Positions 24,364-34,510 are shown, counted from the first letter of the stretch. The stretch is 64,000 nucleotides of DNA from Gorsachius magnificus (GCA_034008185.1 CM067082.1:7238984-7302983), one strand, 5' to 3'. The notes: generated by a model not told the origin, from the sequence alone. Numbers and translations are program-made.

Positions 24364-24780
24364 ATGTCTCCTATATCTCAACAAAACATAGACTTTAGAG
24401 CACTTTCTAAAGAGCATGAAGAACAGAGATCCTTAATATCCTTCCATGTGGGTGCTGATGAAGTAGCAGTAAGTAGCCCGAGGGTGATCAAAAAAGAATT
24501 CAAAGCCTTGGGGCGATTAGTGAAGGGATCTGGAGTGCAGGTTATTTTTTCCTCGCTCCTTCCAGTGGTGGGCAGAGACATGGGACAATACGAGCAGACT
24601 CAATCTATTAACATGTGGCTTTGCAACTGGTGTCGCCGCCACAACTTTGGGTTCTTTGACCACGGGATGGTGTACACGGCACCGGGCTTGCTCAAGTCAA
24701 ATGGGAGCCAGCTTTCTCAAAGGGGGAAGAGGGTCTTTGCCCAGGAGCTTGCGGGGCTCATTGACAGGGCTTTAAACTAG
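24364..24780 (+). pseudogene. CR1 ORF1 C-terminal esterase (SGNH-type) fragment
   Basis: CR1 ORF1 proteins bind element RNA and, in many CR1 lineages, carry an SGNH-hydrolase-like esterase. This fragment has the family's late motifs: SFHVGADEV at the block usually reading HVGTND, VQVIFSSLLPVVGR, NMWLCNWCRRHNFGFFDHG, and the C-terminal GKRVFAQELAGLIDRALN, with a TAG stop at 24778-24780. The GxND block reads GADE. The final D..H block, usually DGxHLS, reads NGSQLSQRGKR. Both catalytic positions therefore appear replaced. The ATG at 24364 is probably fortuitous, since CR1 homology begins nearer 24430. It is 5'-truncated and not a functional ORF1. Confidence 0.82.
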
Positions 24781-25335
24781 ATGTGAAGGGGGAAGGGGAA
24801 CCTATTGGGCTTGCCAGTGACAGGCTAGGGGATGAAACGCAAGGGTTAGAGGGACTGGGGGCTAGTATGAGCCTTCAACCTGTTGCCCAGCAGTGTGCCA
24901 GGGGCACTGCAGAAAAGTTGAAGTCCGGCGGAGGTGAGCTGGAGGCTCCTGAGGTAGTAGGAGCCAACAAGGAAAAGCCCGTGAAACACCTCAAAGTAAA
25001 TGAGGGGTGTTCTGCTATGAAGGTGACGAGGCCGACAGCTCAGATGAAATGCCTCTATACAAACGCGCGCAGCATGGGAAACAAAGAAGAGGAGTTGGAA
25101 GCTATCGTGCTGCTAGAAAGCTACGACCTGATCGCCATTACGGAAACTTGGTGGGATGAATCCCACGACTGGAATGTAGCTATTGATGGCTACAGGCTGT
25201 TCAGAAGGGACAGGCGAGGAAGGAGGGGCGGAGGCGTTGCCCTTTACCTCAAGAAATCATTACAGTGTGAAGAGCTGGCCCTGAAGAATAGCCATGAGCA
25301 GGTCGAAAGCTTATGCATAAGAATCAGAGGAATCA
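24400..25335 (+). mobile_element. CR1 5' portion: ORF1 C-terminus and ORF2 start, no 3' end
   Basis: About 0.9 kb of CR1 covers the end of the ORF1 esterase, the inter-ORF junction and the N-terminal endonuclease part of ORF2. Both frames are unbroken and the segment keeps CpGs (ACGCGCGCAGC near 25061), suggesting a relatively young source. It lacks the 3' half and tail that target-primed insertion normally preserves, so a later deletion or rearrangement removed the rest. Homology stops near 25335 (after IRIRG) and passes into AT-rich unique DNA. Confidence 0.88.
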
Positions 25336-25376
25336 TGGAAGCTGTTTTGCTAAGTAGAACTATATATTTCTTTTAA
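24783..25376 (+). pseudogene. CR1 ORF2 N-terminus, APE endonuclease fragment
   Basis: The frame is open directly after the ORF1 stop, in a different frame, and runs to 25376; the last ~13 codons are non-CR1 sequence. A weakly conserved leader of ~80 residues precedes MKCLYTNARSMGNKEEELE, the conserved start of the CR1 endonuclease. Then come DLIAITETWWDESHDWNVAI, containing the ITET catalytic Glu motif, GYRLFRRDRRGRRGGGVALY and VESLCIRIRG. The metal-binding Asn (TNAR) and Glu (ITET) are present. The GDFN and SDH motifs lie beyond the truncation. The first in-frame codon after the ORF1 stop is GTG; the ATG overlapping it (24781) is followed at once by TGA. Confidence 0.85.
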
Positions 25377-26199
25377 TTTTCATTTTAATGCATTTAATTT
25401 TATTCAACTGCTTCTTTAATTTTGATTTACAGACATTTCTGTATTTTGACAGGAAGTTGAAGCAAGCGTGCATATAAATATCTAGCCTAGTGGTTAGGGT
25501 AATCCCTAATAGGATTTTATGTAGTGATTTTTCAGTGCAAAATAGTCCATTAACTGGAACCTGGGTGAGTTCCCTACATAGAAACTTATAGACAAATATT
25601 TTATATGTATATTATTAATGCTGTCAAAATACAAATAAATTATAATAAATAACAGAATAGAAAAGATGCCTGCATAGTATATATTTTTTTTTAATTATTG
25701 TAAATTCCTACAAAGTCTATAGTGAACAAAATGCCACAGACAACAGTTCCCTATGTGCTTAGGGGTTTGAAAGAGATTTTTTGTTGATTGATGTGTATAT
25801 TTTTGTGAATTATTTTATTCCATTCTGCTCCTTTTATTTTTTTTTTTCCCATCTAGCATCCTACTTTTTACTTCCTCTATTATTTTACAGATATTTCTAC
25901 AACTTGACCTGCTGATGGTGCAGTTTGTTCTCACAGTGACATTGGGTTGAGTTCACCACAGTTTGCTGAAATTCTCTGCAGACTGGTAAAAGAACTATAT
26001 TCACAAGACTTTTTAGTCCAGGGGACTAATTTAGTCAAACTAGAAGATGCTAAGCAGTCTGTCAGAGACACTCTATTGCTCTTCCCTGACTAGTTGTGGG
26101 GTTAAAATATTTCATTAAGGGAGACTGGTTCATTTCCCACCCATTTCTTCTAATCTTGCCACCACTGTTCATTCTCTCTCTACTGCACATTTAGAAAAA
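25336..26199. other. AT-rich unique sequence
   Basis: No gene is recognised. T-rich tracts lie near 25684-25693 and 25839-25849. Confidence 0.5.
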
Positions 26200-27072
26200 T
26201 TCAATCAGAGTAAGATAACGATAAATAAAACCAAATCTTAAAAACCCTTTCCCCCCACTCCTCCCTTCTTCCCAGGCTTAACTTTACTTCCAAATTTTCT
26301 CTACCTCCTCCCCCCCACAGTGCAGGGGATGGGGAATGGGGATTGGGGTCAGTTCATCACACGCTGTTCCTGCCGCTCCTTCCTCCCCAGGGCAGGACTC
26401 CTCACACTCCTCCCCTGCCCCAGCCCGGGGTCCCCCCCACGGCAGACAGTCCCCCACGCACTGCTCCAGCCTGGGCCCTTCCCACGGGCTGCAGTTCCTC
26501 ACCAGCTGCTCCAGCCTGGGTCCCCCTCGGAGCGACGGCTCCAGCGTGGGTCCCCGCGGGGTCACCAGCCCGGCCAGCAAACCTGCCCCAGCCTGGGCTC
26601 CTCTCCCCACGGGGCCACAGGCCCTGCCAGGAGCCTGCTCCAGCGCGGGCTTCCCACGGGGGCACAGCCTCCTTGGGGCACCCCCCTTCGGGGGGCCCCC
26701 GGGGCCCCCTGGGCTGCAGGGGGGGCTGCCCCGGGGCTGAGGGGAATCTCTCCGGCCGGCCCCTCCTGCCCCCCCCCTGGCCTGGGGGGCTGCGGGCCCC
26801 CTCCGCCAGGTCCAGGGGTTTTTTCCCATTTATCACACAGTCACAGGGATGCTCCTCTCACATCCTCTCACTTCTCTCCTCTCTCCAGCTACTGTTCCAC
26901 AGCAGTGGTTTTTTTCCTTCTTAAATATGTTATTACACAGTCACTACCACCATCGGTGATTGATTTGGCCTTGACCAGCGGTGGACACAGGGAAAGCTTC
27001 CTGTAGCTTCTGACAGAAGCCACCCCTGTAGCCCTCCACACTACCAAAACCTTGCCACGCAAACCCAGTACA
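26200..27072 (-). mobile_element. Long ERV LTR with GC-rich repeat core, minus strand
   Basis: Read on the minus strand, the LTR begins at 27072 with TGTACTGGGTTTGCGTGGCA, followed by AGGTTTTGGTAG and CTACAGGGGTGGCTTCTGTC. It has a GC-rich middle (about 26830-26330) of imperfect repeats around GCTCCAGC(G/C)(T/C)GGG. It then runs into AGATTTGGTTTTATTTATCG and ends by truncation near 26200. The terminal part seen in the fragments at 15709, 16189 and 60118 is absent. No retroviral genes flank it. Long open frames on both strands (26284-27006) are by-products of GC-rich sequence. Confidence 0.8.
26330..26830. repeat. GC-rich imperfect minisatellite inside the LTR
   Basis: The motif CTGCTCCAGCCTGGG or CTCCAGCGTGGG recurs about every 30-55 bases (near 26459, 26508, 26539, 26580 and 26636), separated by CCACGGG, GGGCTGCAG or GGGGTCAC variants. 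Runs of C and G include GGGGGGCCCCC-like palindromic stretches near 26686-26706. Confidence 0.75.
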
Positions 27073-27360
27073 GCCATATAAAATACACCTTTCCAGATAA
27101 ACTGCTTTTCCCCCTACTTTGTAAGAGAATATACTGCCTCCTCTGCTGTTTCAAAATTCTAGTTTGATGGCCTACATGATCATTAAAAATCATAGAATGT
27201 TTTAGGTTTGAAGTGACATCTAAAGATCATTTAGTTTCAACTCCCCTGCCATAGGCAGGGACACCTTCCACTAGGCCAGGTTGCTCAAAGACTAAACCAA
27301 CCTGACCTTGAACACTTCCAGGGATGGGGAAGCTAGAACATCTCTGCATAACCTGTTCCA

Positions 27361-29877
27361 CAGAATCACAGAATCACAAGGGTTGGAAGGGACCTCGGGA
27401 GATCATCTAGTCCAGCCCTCCTGCTAAAGCACGTTCTCCTAGATCATGTTACACAGGACTTCATCCAGGCGGGCTTTGAATATCTCCAGAGAAGGAGACT
27501 CCACAACCCCCCTGGGTAACCTGTTCCAGTGCTCCGTCACCCTCAGAGTAAAGAAGTTTTTCCTCATGTTCAAGTGAAACCTCTTGTGTTTCAGTTTGTA
27601 CCCATTGCCCCTTGTCCTGTCGCTGGACACCACTGCAAAGAGACTGGTTCCATCCTCGTGACATCTACCCTTAAGATATTTGAATGTGTTGATGAGATCC
27701 CCTCTCAGTCTTCTCTTCTTCAGGCTTTCAGCCTTTCCTCATAGGGGAGATGCTCCAGTCCCTTTACCATCCTAGTTGCTCTCCTCTGGACTCTTTCTAG
27801 GAGTTCCTCATCTTTCTTGAACCGGGGAGCCCAGAACTGGACACAGTACTCCAGGTGGGCTCTCACCAGGGCAGAGTAGAGGGGGAGGAGAACCTCCTTC
27901 GACCTGCTGGCCACACTCCTCTTAATGCACCCCAGGATGCCATTGGCCTTCTTGGCAACAAGGGCACACTGCTGGCTCATGGTGAGCTTGTCGTCCACCA
28001 GGACTCCCAGGTCCCTCTCAGCAGAGCTGCTTTCCAGCAGGTCAGCCCCCAGCCTGGTCTGGTGCATGGGGTTTGACCTCCCCAGGGGCAGCACTCGGCA
28101 CTTGTCCTTGTTGAACTTCATCATGTTCCTCTCCGCCCAACTCTCCAGCCTGTTCAGGTCCCGCTGAATGGCAGCGCAGCCTTCCAGCGTATCAGCCACT
28201 CCTCCCAGTTTTGTGTCATCAGTGAACTTGCTGATGGCACACTCTGTCCCCTCGTCCAGGTCATTGATGAACAAGTTGAACAAGACCGGGCCGAGTACTG
28301 AGCCCTGGGGAACTCCACTAGCTACTGGCCTCCAACTGGACTCTGCCCCACTGATCAGAACCCTCTGAGCCCTGTCATTCAGCCAGTTCCCAATCCACCT
28401 CACTGTCCACTCATCCAACCCACACTTCTTGAGCTTCCCTATGAGGATGTTATGGGAGACGTGCAAAAGCCTTGCTGAAGTCAAGGAGACAACATCCACT
28501 GCTCTCCCCTCATCTACCAGCTCATGCCATGTAGAAGGCTATCAGATTGGTCAGGCATGATTTCCCCTTGGTGAATCTGTGCTGGGTACTCCTGATTATC
28601 TTCTTTTCATCTGCTTGCTTGGAGAGGACACCCAGAATGAGTTGTTCCATCACCTTTCCAGGGACGGAGGTGAGACTAACCGGCCTGTAGTTGCCTGGGT
28701 CCTCCTTCTTGCCCTTTTTGAAGACGGGAGTGACACTGGCTATCTTCCAGCCACCAGGCACCTCTCCTGTTCTCCAGGACCTTTCGTAGATGATGGAAAG
28801 TGGCTCAGCAATATCGTCTGCCAGTTCCTTCAGCACTCGCGGGTGCATTCCATCAGGACCCATGGATTTGTGGGTGTCCAGCTTCCTTAAAAGATCCCTA
28901 ACCTGATCCACCTCAACCGAGAAAAGGTAATCCTTCCTCCAAGCTTGCTCACTTACCTGCCAGGACTGGGCAGCCTGAGGGCCAGCCTTGGCAGTGAAGA
29001 CTGAGGCAAAGAAGGCATTCAGTAGCTCCGCCTTCTCTGTATCTTCTGTCACTAGGGCACCCATTTCGTTCAGCAGCGGTCCCACATTTACCCTGGTCTT
29101 CCGTTTGCTGCTGATATACTTGAAGAAGCCTTTCTTGTTATGTTTGATATCCTTTGCCAGACTTAGTTCCAGGTGAACCTTTGCCTTTCTAGTTGCTTCT
29201 CTACATGCTCTGGCAGCATTCCTGTATGTCTCCCAAGTGGCCTGACCCTCTTTCCACATTCCATAGAGCTTACTCTTTTCTTTGAGTTTCACTAGAAGCT
29301 CCTTGTTCATCCATGCAGGCCTCTTGCTTCGTTTACTTGATTTCCTACTCACAGGGATGCACCGATGCTGAGCACAGAGGAAGAGCTGCTTAAATAGCAG
29401 ACAGCTCTCTTGGACTCCCCTACCTTCAAGAGCCTTGGCCCATGGAATTCTTCCAAGTAGGTCCCTGAAAAGGCCGAAGTTAGCTCTCCTGAAGTCTAAT
29501 GTGGCAGTCCTACTTGTTGTTCTGCTTCCACCATGCAGAATCCGGAACTCCACCATCTCGTGGTCACTGCAGCCAAGCCTGCCCCCTACCTTCACATCCT
29601 CAACCAGTTCTTCTTTATTTGCCAGCACAAGGTCCAGTAGCACTCCACTTCTTGTTGGCTCCTCCACCACCTGGGTCAAAAAGTTATCATCGATGTTCTG
29701 CAGGAACCTCCTGGACTGTGCACACCTTGCCGTGTGGTCCTTCCAGTCGATATCAGGATAGCTGAAGCCTCCCATGAGAACCAGGGCCTGCGATTGTGAG
29801 GCTACTTTTAGGTGTCTATAGAAGGCCTCATCTACTTCCTCATCCTGGTTGGGTGGTCTATAGTAAACACCACACTT
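27361..29877 (-). mobile_element. Nested CR1 (minus), about 2.5 kb
   Basis: A CR1 whose 3' tail (minus-strand ATTCTGTG type, CAGAATCACAGAATCACAAG at 27361) faces left. Its 5' truncation lies in the endonuclease domain (GVYYRPPNQ) at about 29877. The pentamer TTCCA occurs at 27356-27360 and 29878-29882, immediately flanking the insert, and looks like a short target-site duplication. The 3' segment closely resembles the plus-strand copy at 43165-43468, so both belong to one subfamily. Confidence 0.9.
27439..29877 (-). pseudogene. CR1 ORF2 of the nested copy (endonuclease C-half, linker, RT)
   Basis: This is the most complete ORF2 in the window. From 29877 leftwards: GVYYRPPNQDEEVDEAFYR, LVLMGGFSYPD (normally GDFN, with Asp and Asn both replaced), SDHEMVEF (SDH motif kept), linker AWMNKELLVKLKEKSKLYG, then RT motifs [33 protein letters not shown] and [15 protein letters not shown]. 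Indels near 28530 and 28460 break the frame. RT resumes at 28499 with [20 protein letters not shown] and FTDDTKLGG (28226-28215), where the usual FADD has Thr. The C-terminus follows at 27633-27439. A 501-codon open frame extends past 29877 into the outer CR1, giving an artefactual chimeric N-terminus. Confidence 0.88.
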
Positions 29878-29977
29878 TTCCAGTGACTCAGGACGCTCAT
29901 AGTAAAAAAATGTCTTCTTTATATCTAACCTAAATCTACCATCTTTCACTTTAAAGCCATTACCCCTTGTCCTACCA

Positions 29978-31290
29978 CTACAGACCCTGCAAAAAAAGTC
30001 CTTCTCCAGTTTTCTTGTAGGCCCCATTCAGGTACTGGAAGGCTTCTATAAGGTCCCCCCAGAGACTTCTCCAGGCCGAACAACCCCAACTCAGCCTGTC
30101 TGCACAGGAGAGGTGCTCCAGCCCTCTGATAATTATCATGGCCTTCCTCTGGACTTGCTCCAACAGTTCCATGTCCTTCTTATCTTGGGACCCCCAGAGC
30201 TGGGTGCAGTACTCCAGATGGGGTCTCACCAGAGCAGAGTAGAGGGAGAGAACCACCTCCCTTGGCCTGCTGGTCTCACTTCTTTTGATGCAGCCCAGGA
30301 TGCAGTTGGCCCTCTGGGCTGCAGGTGCACAATGCCGGCTCCTGTTGAGCTTCTTATTAACCAAAACCTCCAAGTCCTTCTTCTCAGGGCTGCTCTCAAT
30401 CCATTCTCCACCCAGCTTGTATTTGTGCTTGGGATTGCCCCAATCCTTGCACTTGGCCTTGTTGACCTTCATTAAGTTCTCACTGACCCACCTCTCAAGC
30501 CTGTCAGGGTCCTTCTGGATGGCATCCCTTCCCTCCAGCAAGTCTACCTCACCACATAGCTTTGTGTCATCAGGAAACTTGCTGAGGGTGCACTCAATCC
30601 CACTGTCCTTGTTGCTGACAAAGATGTTAAACATTGCCTATCCCAATATCGACCCCTGAGGAATGTCACTCATCACTTGGCTCCACTTGGAAACTGAGCC
30701 ATTGACCTCAACTCTTTGACTGTGACCATCCAGCCAATTCCTTATCCACAGAGTGGTCCATCCATCAAATCCATGTCTCTCCAATTTAGAGACAAGGACT
30801 TTGTGTGGAACAGTATCACATGCTTTCTACAAGTCCAGCTAGATGATGTCAGTCACTCTTCCTTTATCCACAAATGCTGTAACCCCATCATAGAAGGCCA
30901 GCAAGTTTTTCAGGCACAATTTGCCCTTAGTGAAGCCATGCTGACTGTCACCAATCACCTCTTTATTTTCCATGTGCCTTAGCATAGTTTCCAGGAGGAT
31001 CTCCTTCATTATCTTGCTGGGCACAAGGGTGAGACTGACTGGCCTGTAGTTCCTCAGGTCTTCCTTTTTTCCTTTTTTAAAAACAGGGGTTATGTTTCCC
31101 CTTTGCCAGTCAGCGGGAACTTCACTGGACTGCCATGACTTCTCAAATATGATGGATAGTGGCTTAGCAACTTCATCCCCCAGTTCCTTTTGGACCCACA
31201 GATGTATCTCATCAGCTCCCATGGACCTGTGCACCTTCAGGTTCCTTGGGTGGTCTCAAACCTGATCTTCTCCTACAGTGGGTGGTTCTT
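29978..31290 (-). pseudogene. CR1 ORF2 remnant of the outer copy (RT and C-terminus)
   Basis: The open piece 31234-30839 carries [39 protein letters not shown] and [20 protein letters not shown]. After a gap with stops, 30634-29978 carries FNIFVSNKDSGIE, SKFPDDTKL (FADD changed to FPDD), LYSALVRPHLEYCTQLWG and RGLEHL. The Pro in the catalytic box and the broken frame between 30838 and 30635 rule out activity. The frame then shifts before the LFLQGL-like region. Confidence 0.82.
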
Positions 31291-31300
31291 CATTTTCCAG

Positions 31301-33842
31301 AACATTTACACTACGGCTGTTCCTTGCACTGTAGTCTCTTTCTATTGTGCAGTGGAGATCTGCTAGGAAACATGGTTCATAACTAAAATAATGCACTGAT
31401 GTGTACATAGTATTGCAGAGCTAAAGAACTGAGACACAATGAGCCTGCAGCACTGACCTGTTTCTGGTAAACTAAGATGTTACCAATGGGCAAGAATTTA
31501 GAGACACATCCTAAGATGATATAATTTTGCAATACACTTGTATTTTTCTTACAAAAGGCAAAGCAAGAGAAATATGAATTTCAGTTTATGGAGATTGTGC
31601 AAGTTTTACTGTTTTTCCTTAGCCCTCTGTTCTGCACCAGGAGAGGTGCAGGTTTCTTTCCAAAGCTCAATAAGAAAGGCACAGCAACAAGTGGTGTAAC
31701 AAAAATGCCCTAGTAACACTAGTGATAACAACATGATAAGACTAAGAAAGATACATATAGAGAGCAAATAAATCTTCTGTTCCTTCAGATGTTGGGAATC
31801 GCACCCTCATGCAGCATTAGACAGATCCCAGTCAAAACAATATAGCATGCTGTGCAAATCCCATCCATGGAGAGGTTTGCCATCCCCTCACTACCATGGC
31901 TCCTTGTATCTAGTATATACATTTGTTTTGACAGGTAATTTTTTTATGCCCGCCAGAACATACCTAACTACATGTGTCTAGGAACTGTATCCTGGAACAG
32001 TTCATACCCAGAGCTTTCCAGCATGTTCCCCTTTATTTTTACGTTTAGTGCTACACTGTGGTCACTCAGGCTAATTTATGGGTTTCTCAAGCCTTAGCAC
32101 AAGGCCCACCATGGCTGTCAGAGTTTGCTCAAGATAGCTAACTCCTTGAATACAATGTCTTCCACAAGACTCCAAACAAACCCTCATCCTTCTTGCATAC
32201 TAACTGAAATACTGAAATATACTGGATATTTTGGTCTACAGAAAGAACAGGTCATGGTAGATTTGGACCCTGTGTTCCCCATGAAACACTCCAAGTATTA
32301 ATGACATTTACAGAAATGTCTGTTTACTAATGTTATCACAAACTAGATCACTATGCATGTTATCATGTACATCTCATTTAACTGCAGTTAGACCCTTCAT
32401 GAACTTGTATTAAATAAAATATTAATGAGTAACTAAATGTTTGTTCTGTCATTCCAATCAGTAATTAAAATTTCCCATACTGCTTTGTGATAATATACCT
32501 AGTGGCTAGTAAAAAAAAATAATTGCATCTTATAGTGGGATTTACATTGTGAGTGTTTATGTCTATTGTTATGTCTAACATCATCTTCCAATTATTATGA
32601 ATTTTTTAAATATAATTTTTTTAAGCTATAGCACCTGGGGAGTAAGATTTCACAAGAAAAAATTCTATTTACCATCTGTTCATGCGTGAAAACAGATGGG
32701 GGCCTCAGATATATGTGGGGCCAACATTATGTGTTTAACAGCATGGTCTTTTTAAAGGCACTAATTTAAGATTGAGAAGATTTGTGTTGTAGTCTCTGAC
32801 AAAGAGTTTCTGAATAGTCTTAAGTGAGTCTTTTAATTTCATTCTTCCTCCTTTTTGTAACTAAAATAATCTTAATTATTATTTTTAATCTTTTTTTATC
32901 ATCAACATCATCAATAAAGATTAATCCACTAGACTGGAAGCTGATAGCTAACTAGGAATCAGTGATCAATATCTCATATTTACAATGTTTTCTGAACAAA
33001 AAATTATCCAAAGTTATAAAAGGGGTAGTTTACCCCAAGGAGGTAAATTTGGGAGTATAACTAAGAGGAAAAATAAATTTATACTGAAGAATGTCAATGA
33101 TAATTGGGAGTTCTGTATCAAAATTTATCAGAGATGTTGATGAAACTGCAAGTTTACAGTCAAGAAACAGAACATACTAGCTTCGTGAATTCTCAGATAT
33201 TTTAACCTTACCATATACCACAAATGCAAGTAAACAAATTTTTTATTCTTCATCTCTCCAGGTCTCACTCTGATAACAAGCCTTCCTGGTAAAGGTATCT
33301 GCTTTAATCTAATATGCATAGACATTTCACTTAACCCAACATGATATTTCAACTGAAAATATCAGCATACAAGTCATAATGTGTGTATTAAAAAGATTAA
33401 GAATATCCATCTGACATTTTAATAAATTAACATCCAGGTCATGCTGGATTTCCTTTTAGCAGGACTGTGTAAAGATTAAAACTTGAATAGTAAGTTTTAA
33501 AACATCAGAATTAAAGGTCTGAAGTAAATGGAAAATTATTGGACAGCTCAAAATAGGCGTAATAAAGATAAGAACAAACAGTAATACTAAGCTACAAGGG
33601 CAGTCTAATCTATTTTATAGAGCCTAATGAAAGATGTCTGGGGAAAAACACTGTGAGGGTCACGTAACCTTAAAGAATGAAGAATAAGGGTTTCCCCCTC
33701 TTGGAAACAATGACTCTTAAAAGGCCTATTCAACATCAAAAACTCAACCTTCCTTGCAATGATATAGGAAGAACAGGTAGAAAAAAAAAACCTCTGAAAG
33801 TAAGAATAGATATGCAAATGAGTCAAACAGTGACTTTTAGAT
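31301..33842. other. AT-rich unique sequence
   Basis: No gene or clear repeat. Short A/T runs lie near 32511-32520 and 32888-32897. Confidence 0.55.
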
Positions 33843-34140
33843 ATAGAATCATAGAATCATCTCAAGTTGGAAGGGACCCGTAAGGATCATCGAGTCCATC
33901 TCCCTGCTGCTCGTAGGACTACCTAAAACTAAACCATGCTCATCCAGATGCTCCTTGAACTCTGACAGTCTTGGTGCCATGATCACTTCCCTGGGGAGCC
34001 CATTCCATGACCTTCTTAGTGAAGAACGATTTCCTAATGTCCAACCTGATTATCCCCTGACGCTGCTTCATTCCATTTTCTTGTGTCCTGTCACTGGTCA
34101 TTGGAGAGAAGAGATCAGCATCCCCACGTCCACTGCCCAA
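33843..34140 (-). mobile_element. CR1 3' fragment, minus strand
   Basis: It begins AGAATCATAGAATCATCTCA, a CR1 tail in reverse, followed by GTTGGAAGGGACCCGTAAGG and, further in, the minus-strand-coded SDRTQENGMKQRQGIIRLDI segment (34100-34040) equivalent to the CR1 C-terminal 'RTRGNGxKLxxGRFRLDI'. Homology ends near 34140. Confidence 0.85.
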
Positions 34141-34149
34141 GAAGTTAGC

Positions 34150-34510
34150 CTGATAGTATGTCCAATTCTGGGATCTGCAGTTTGTAAAGGATTACGAAGA
34201 GTTTGAAACAGCACCAAAAAAGACCCACTCAAAGTATTAAAGGGTTGGAGAAAATGCCTTAGGAAAAAAGGACAGCTTAAAAGCACAGCCTGCTAGTTTA
34301 TCTAAAAGGTGTTTGAGAACTTGATTAATGTGTGTCACCAACAAAAATACCAGGAAGCAAACAGCTCTTCAGTCTAGATGTTAGAGGCATAATAAGAACA
34401 AGCTGCTAGATAGTGGTAACAGGCAAATTCAAATGATAAATAAAATACATTTTTTTAAAAATAAATAGTAGATGTGAATCATATTTGGAACACGCTATTA
34501 AGGTAACTAT
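34150..34510 (+). mobile_element. Very old CR1/L3-like LINE remnant, plus strand
   Basis: The order of words fits the C-terminal part of an ancient CR1/L3-type ORF2: GTCCAATTCTGGGATCTGCA (VQFWDL), AAGGGTTGGAGAAAATGCCT (KGLENMP), GCAAACAGCTCTTCAGTCTA, then TATTTGGAACACGCTATTAA (FWNxL). Frames are entirely lost. It abuts the younger minus-strand CR1 at 33843-34140. Confidence 0.45.

Larger units (their letters stand above)
27191..31300 (-). mobile_element. Outer CR1 (minus), split by a nested CR1
   Basis: The 3' end lies at 27191-27360 (CATAGAATGTTTTAGGTTTG to ACCTGTTCCA). The rest continues at about 29878-31300 (TTCCAGTGACTCAGGACGCT, then TTTATATCTAACCTAAATCT). Joining across the gap gives continuous CR1 sequence, so the segment 27361-29877 is a later insertion. 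The 5' end is truncated upstream of RT near 31300. It is older than the inserted copy, being more diverged with more frame breaks. Confidence 0.88.

Noticed and set aside
26284..27006. 228-, 193- and 181-codon open frames
   Set aside because: Same explanation: the GC-rich minisatellite core of an LTR. The translations are low-complexity and not similar to a known protein family.
24400..29877. Twin-priming inversion of one CR1 into two pieces
   Set aside because: In twin priming the inverted 5' piece would lie next to the 5' edge of the 3' piece (near 29877), not beyond its 3' tail. The nested copy also has its own flanking TTCCA.
31990..32160. Resemblance to the CR1 endonuclease region in reverse (TGGTCACTCAGGCT)
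   Set aside because: Matches are limited to scattered words with no consistent order.
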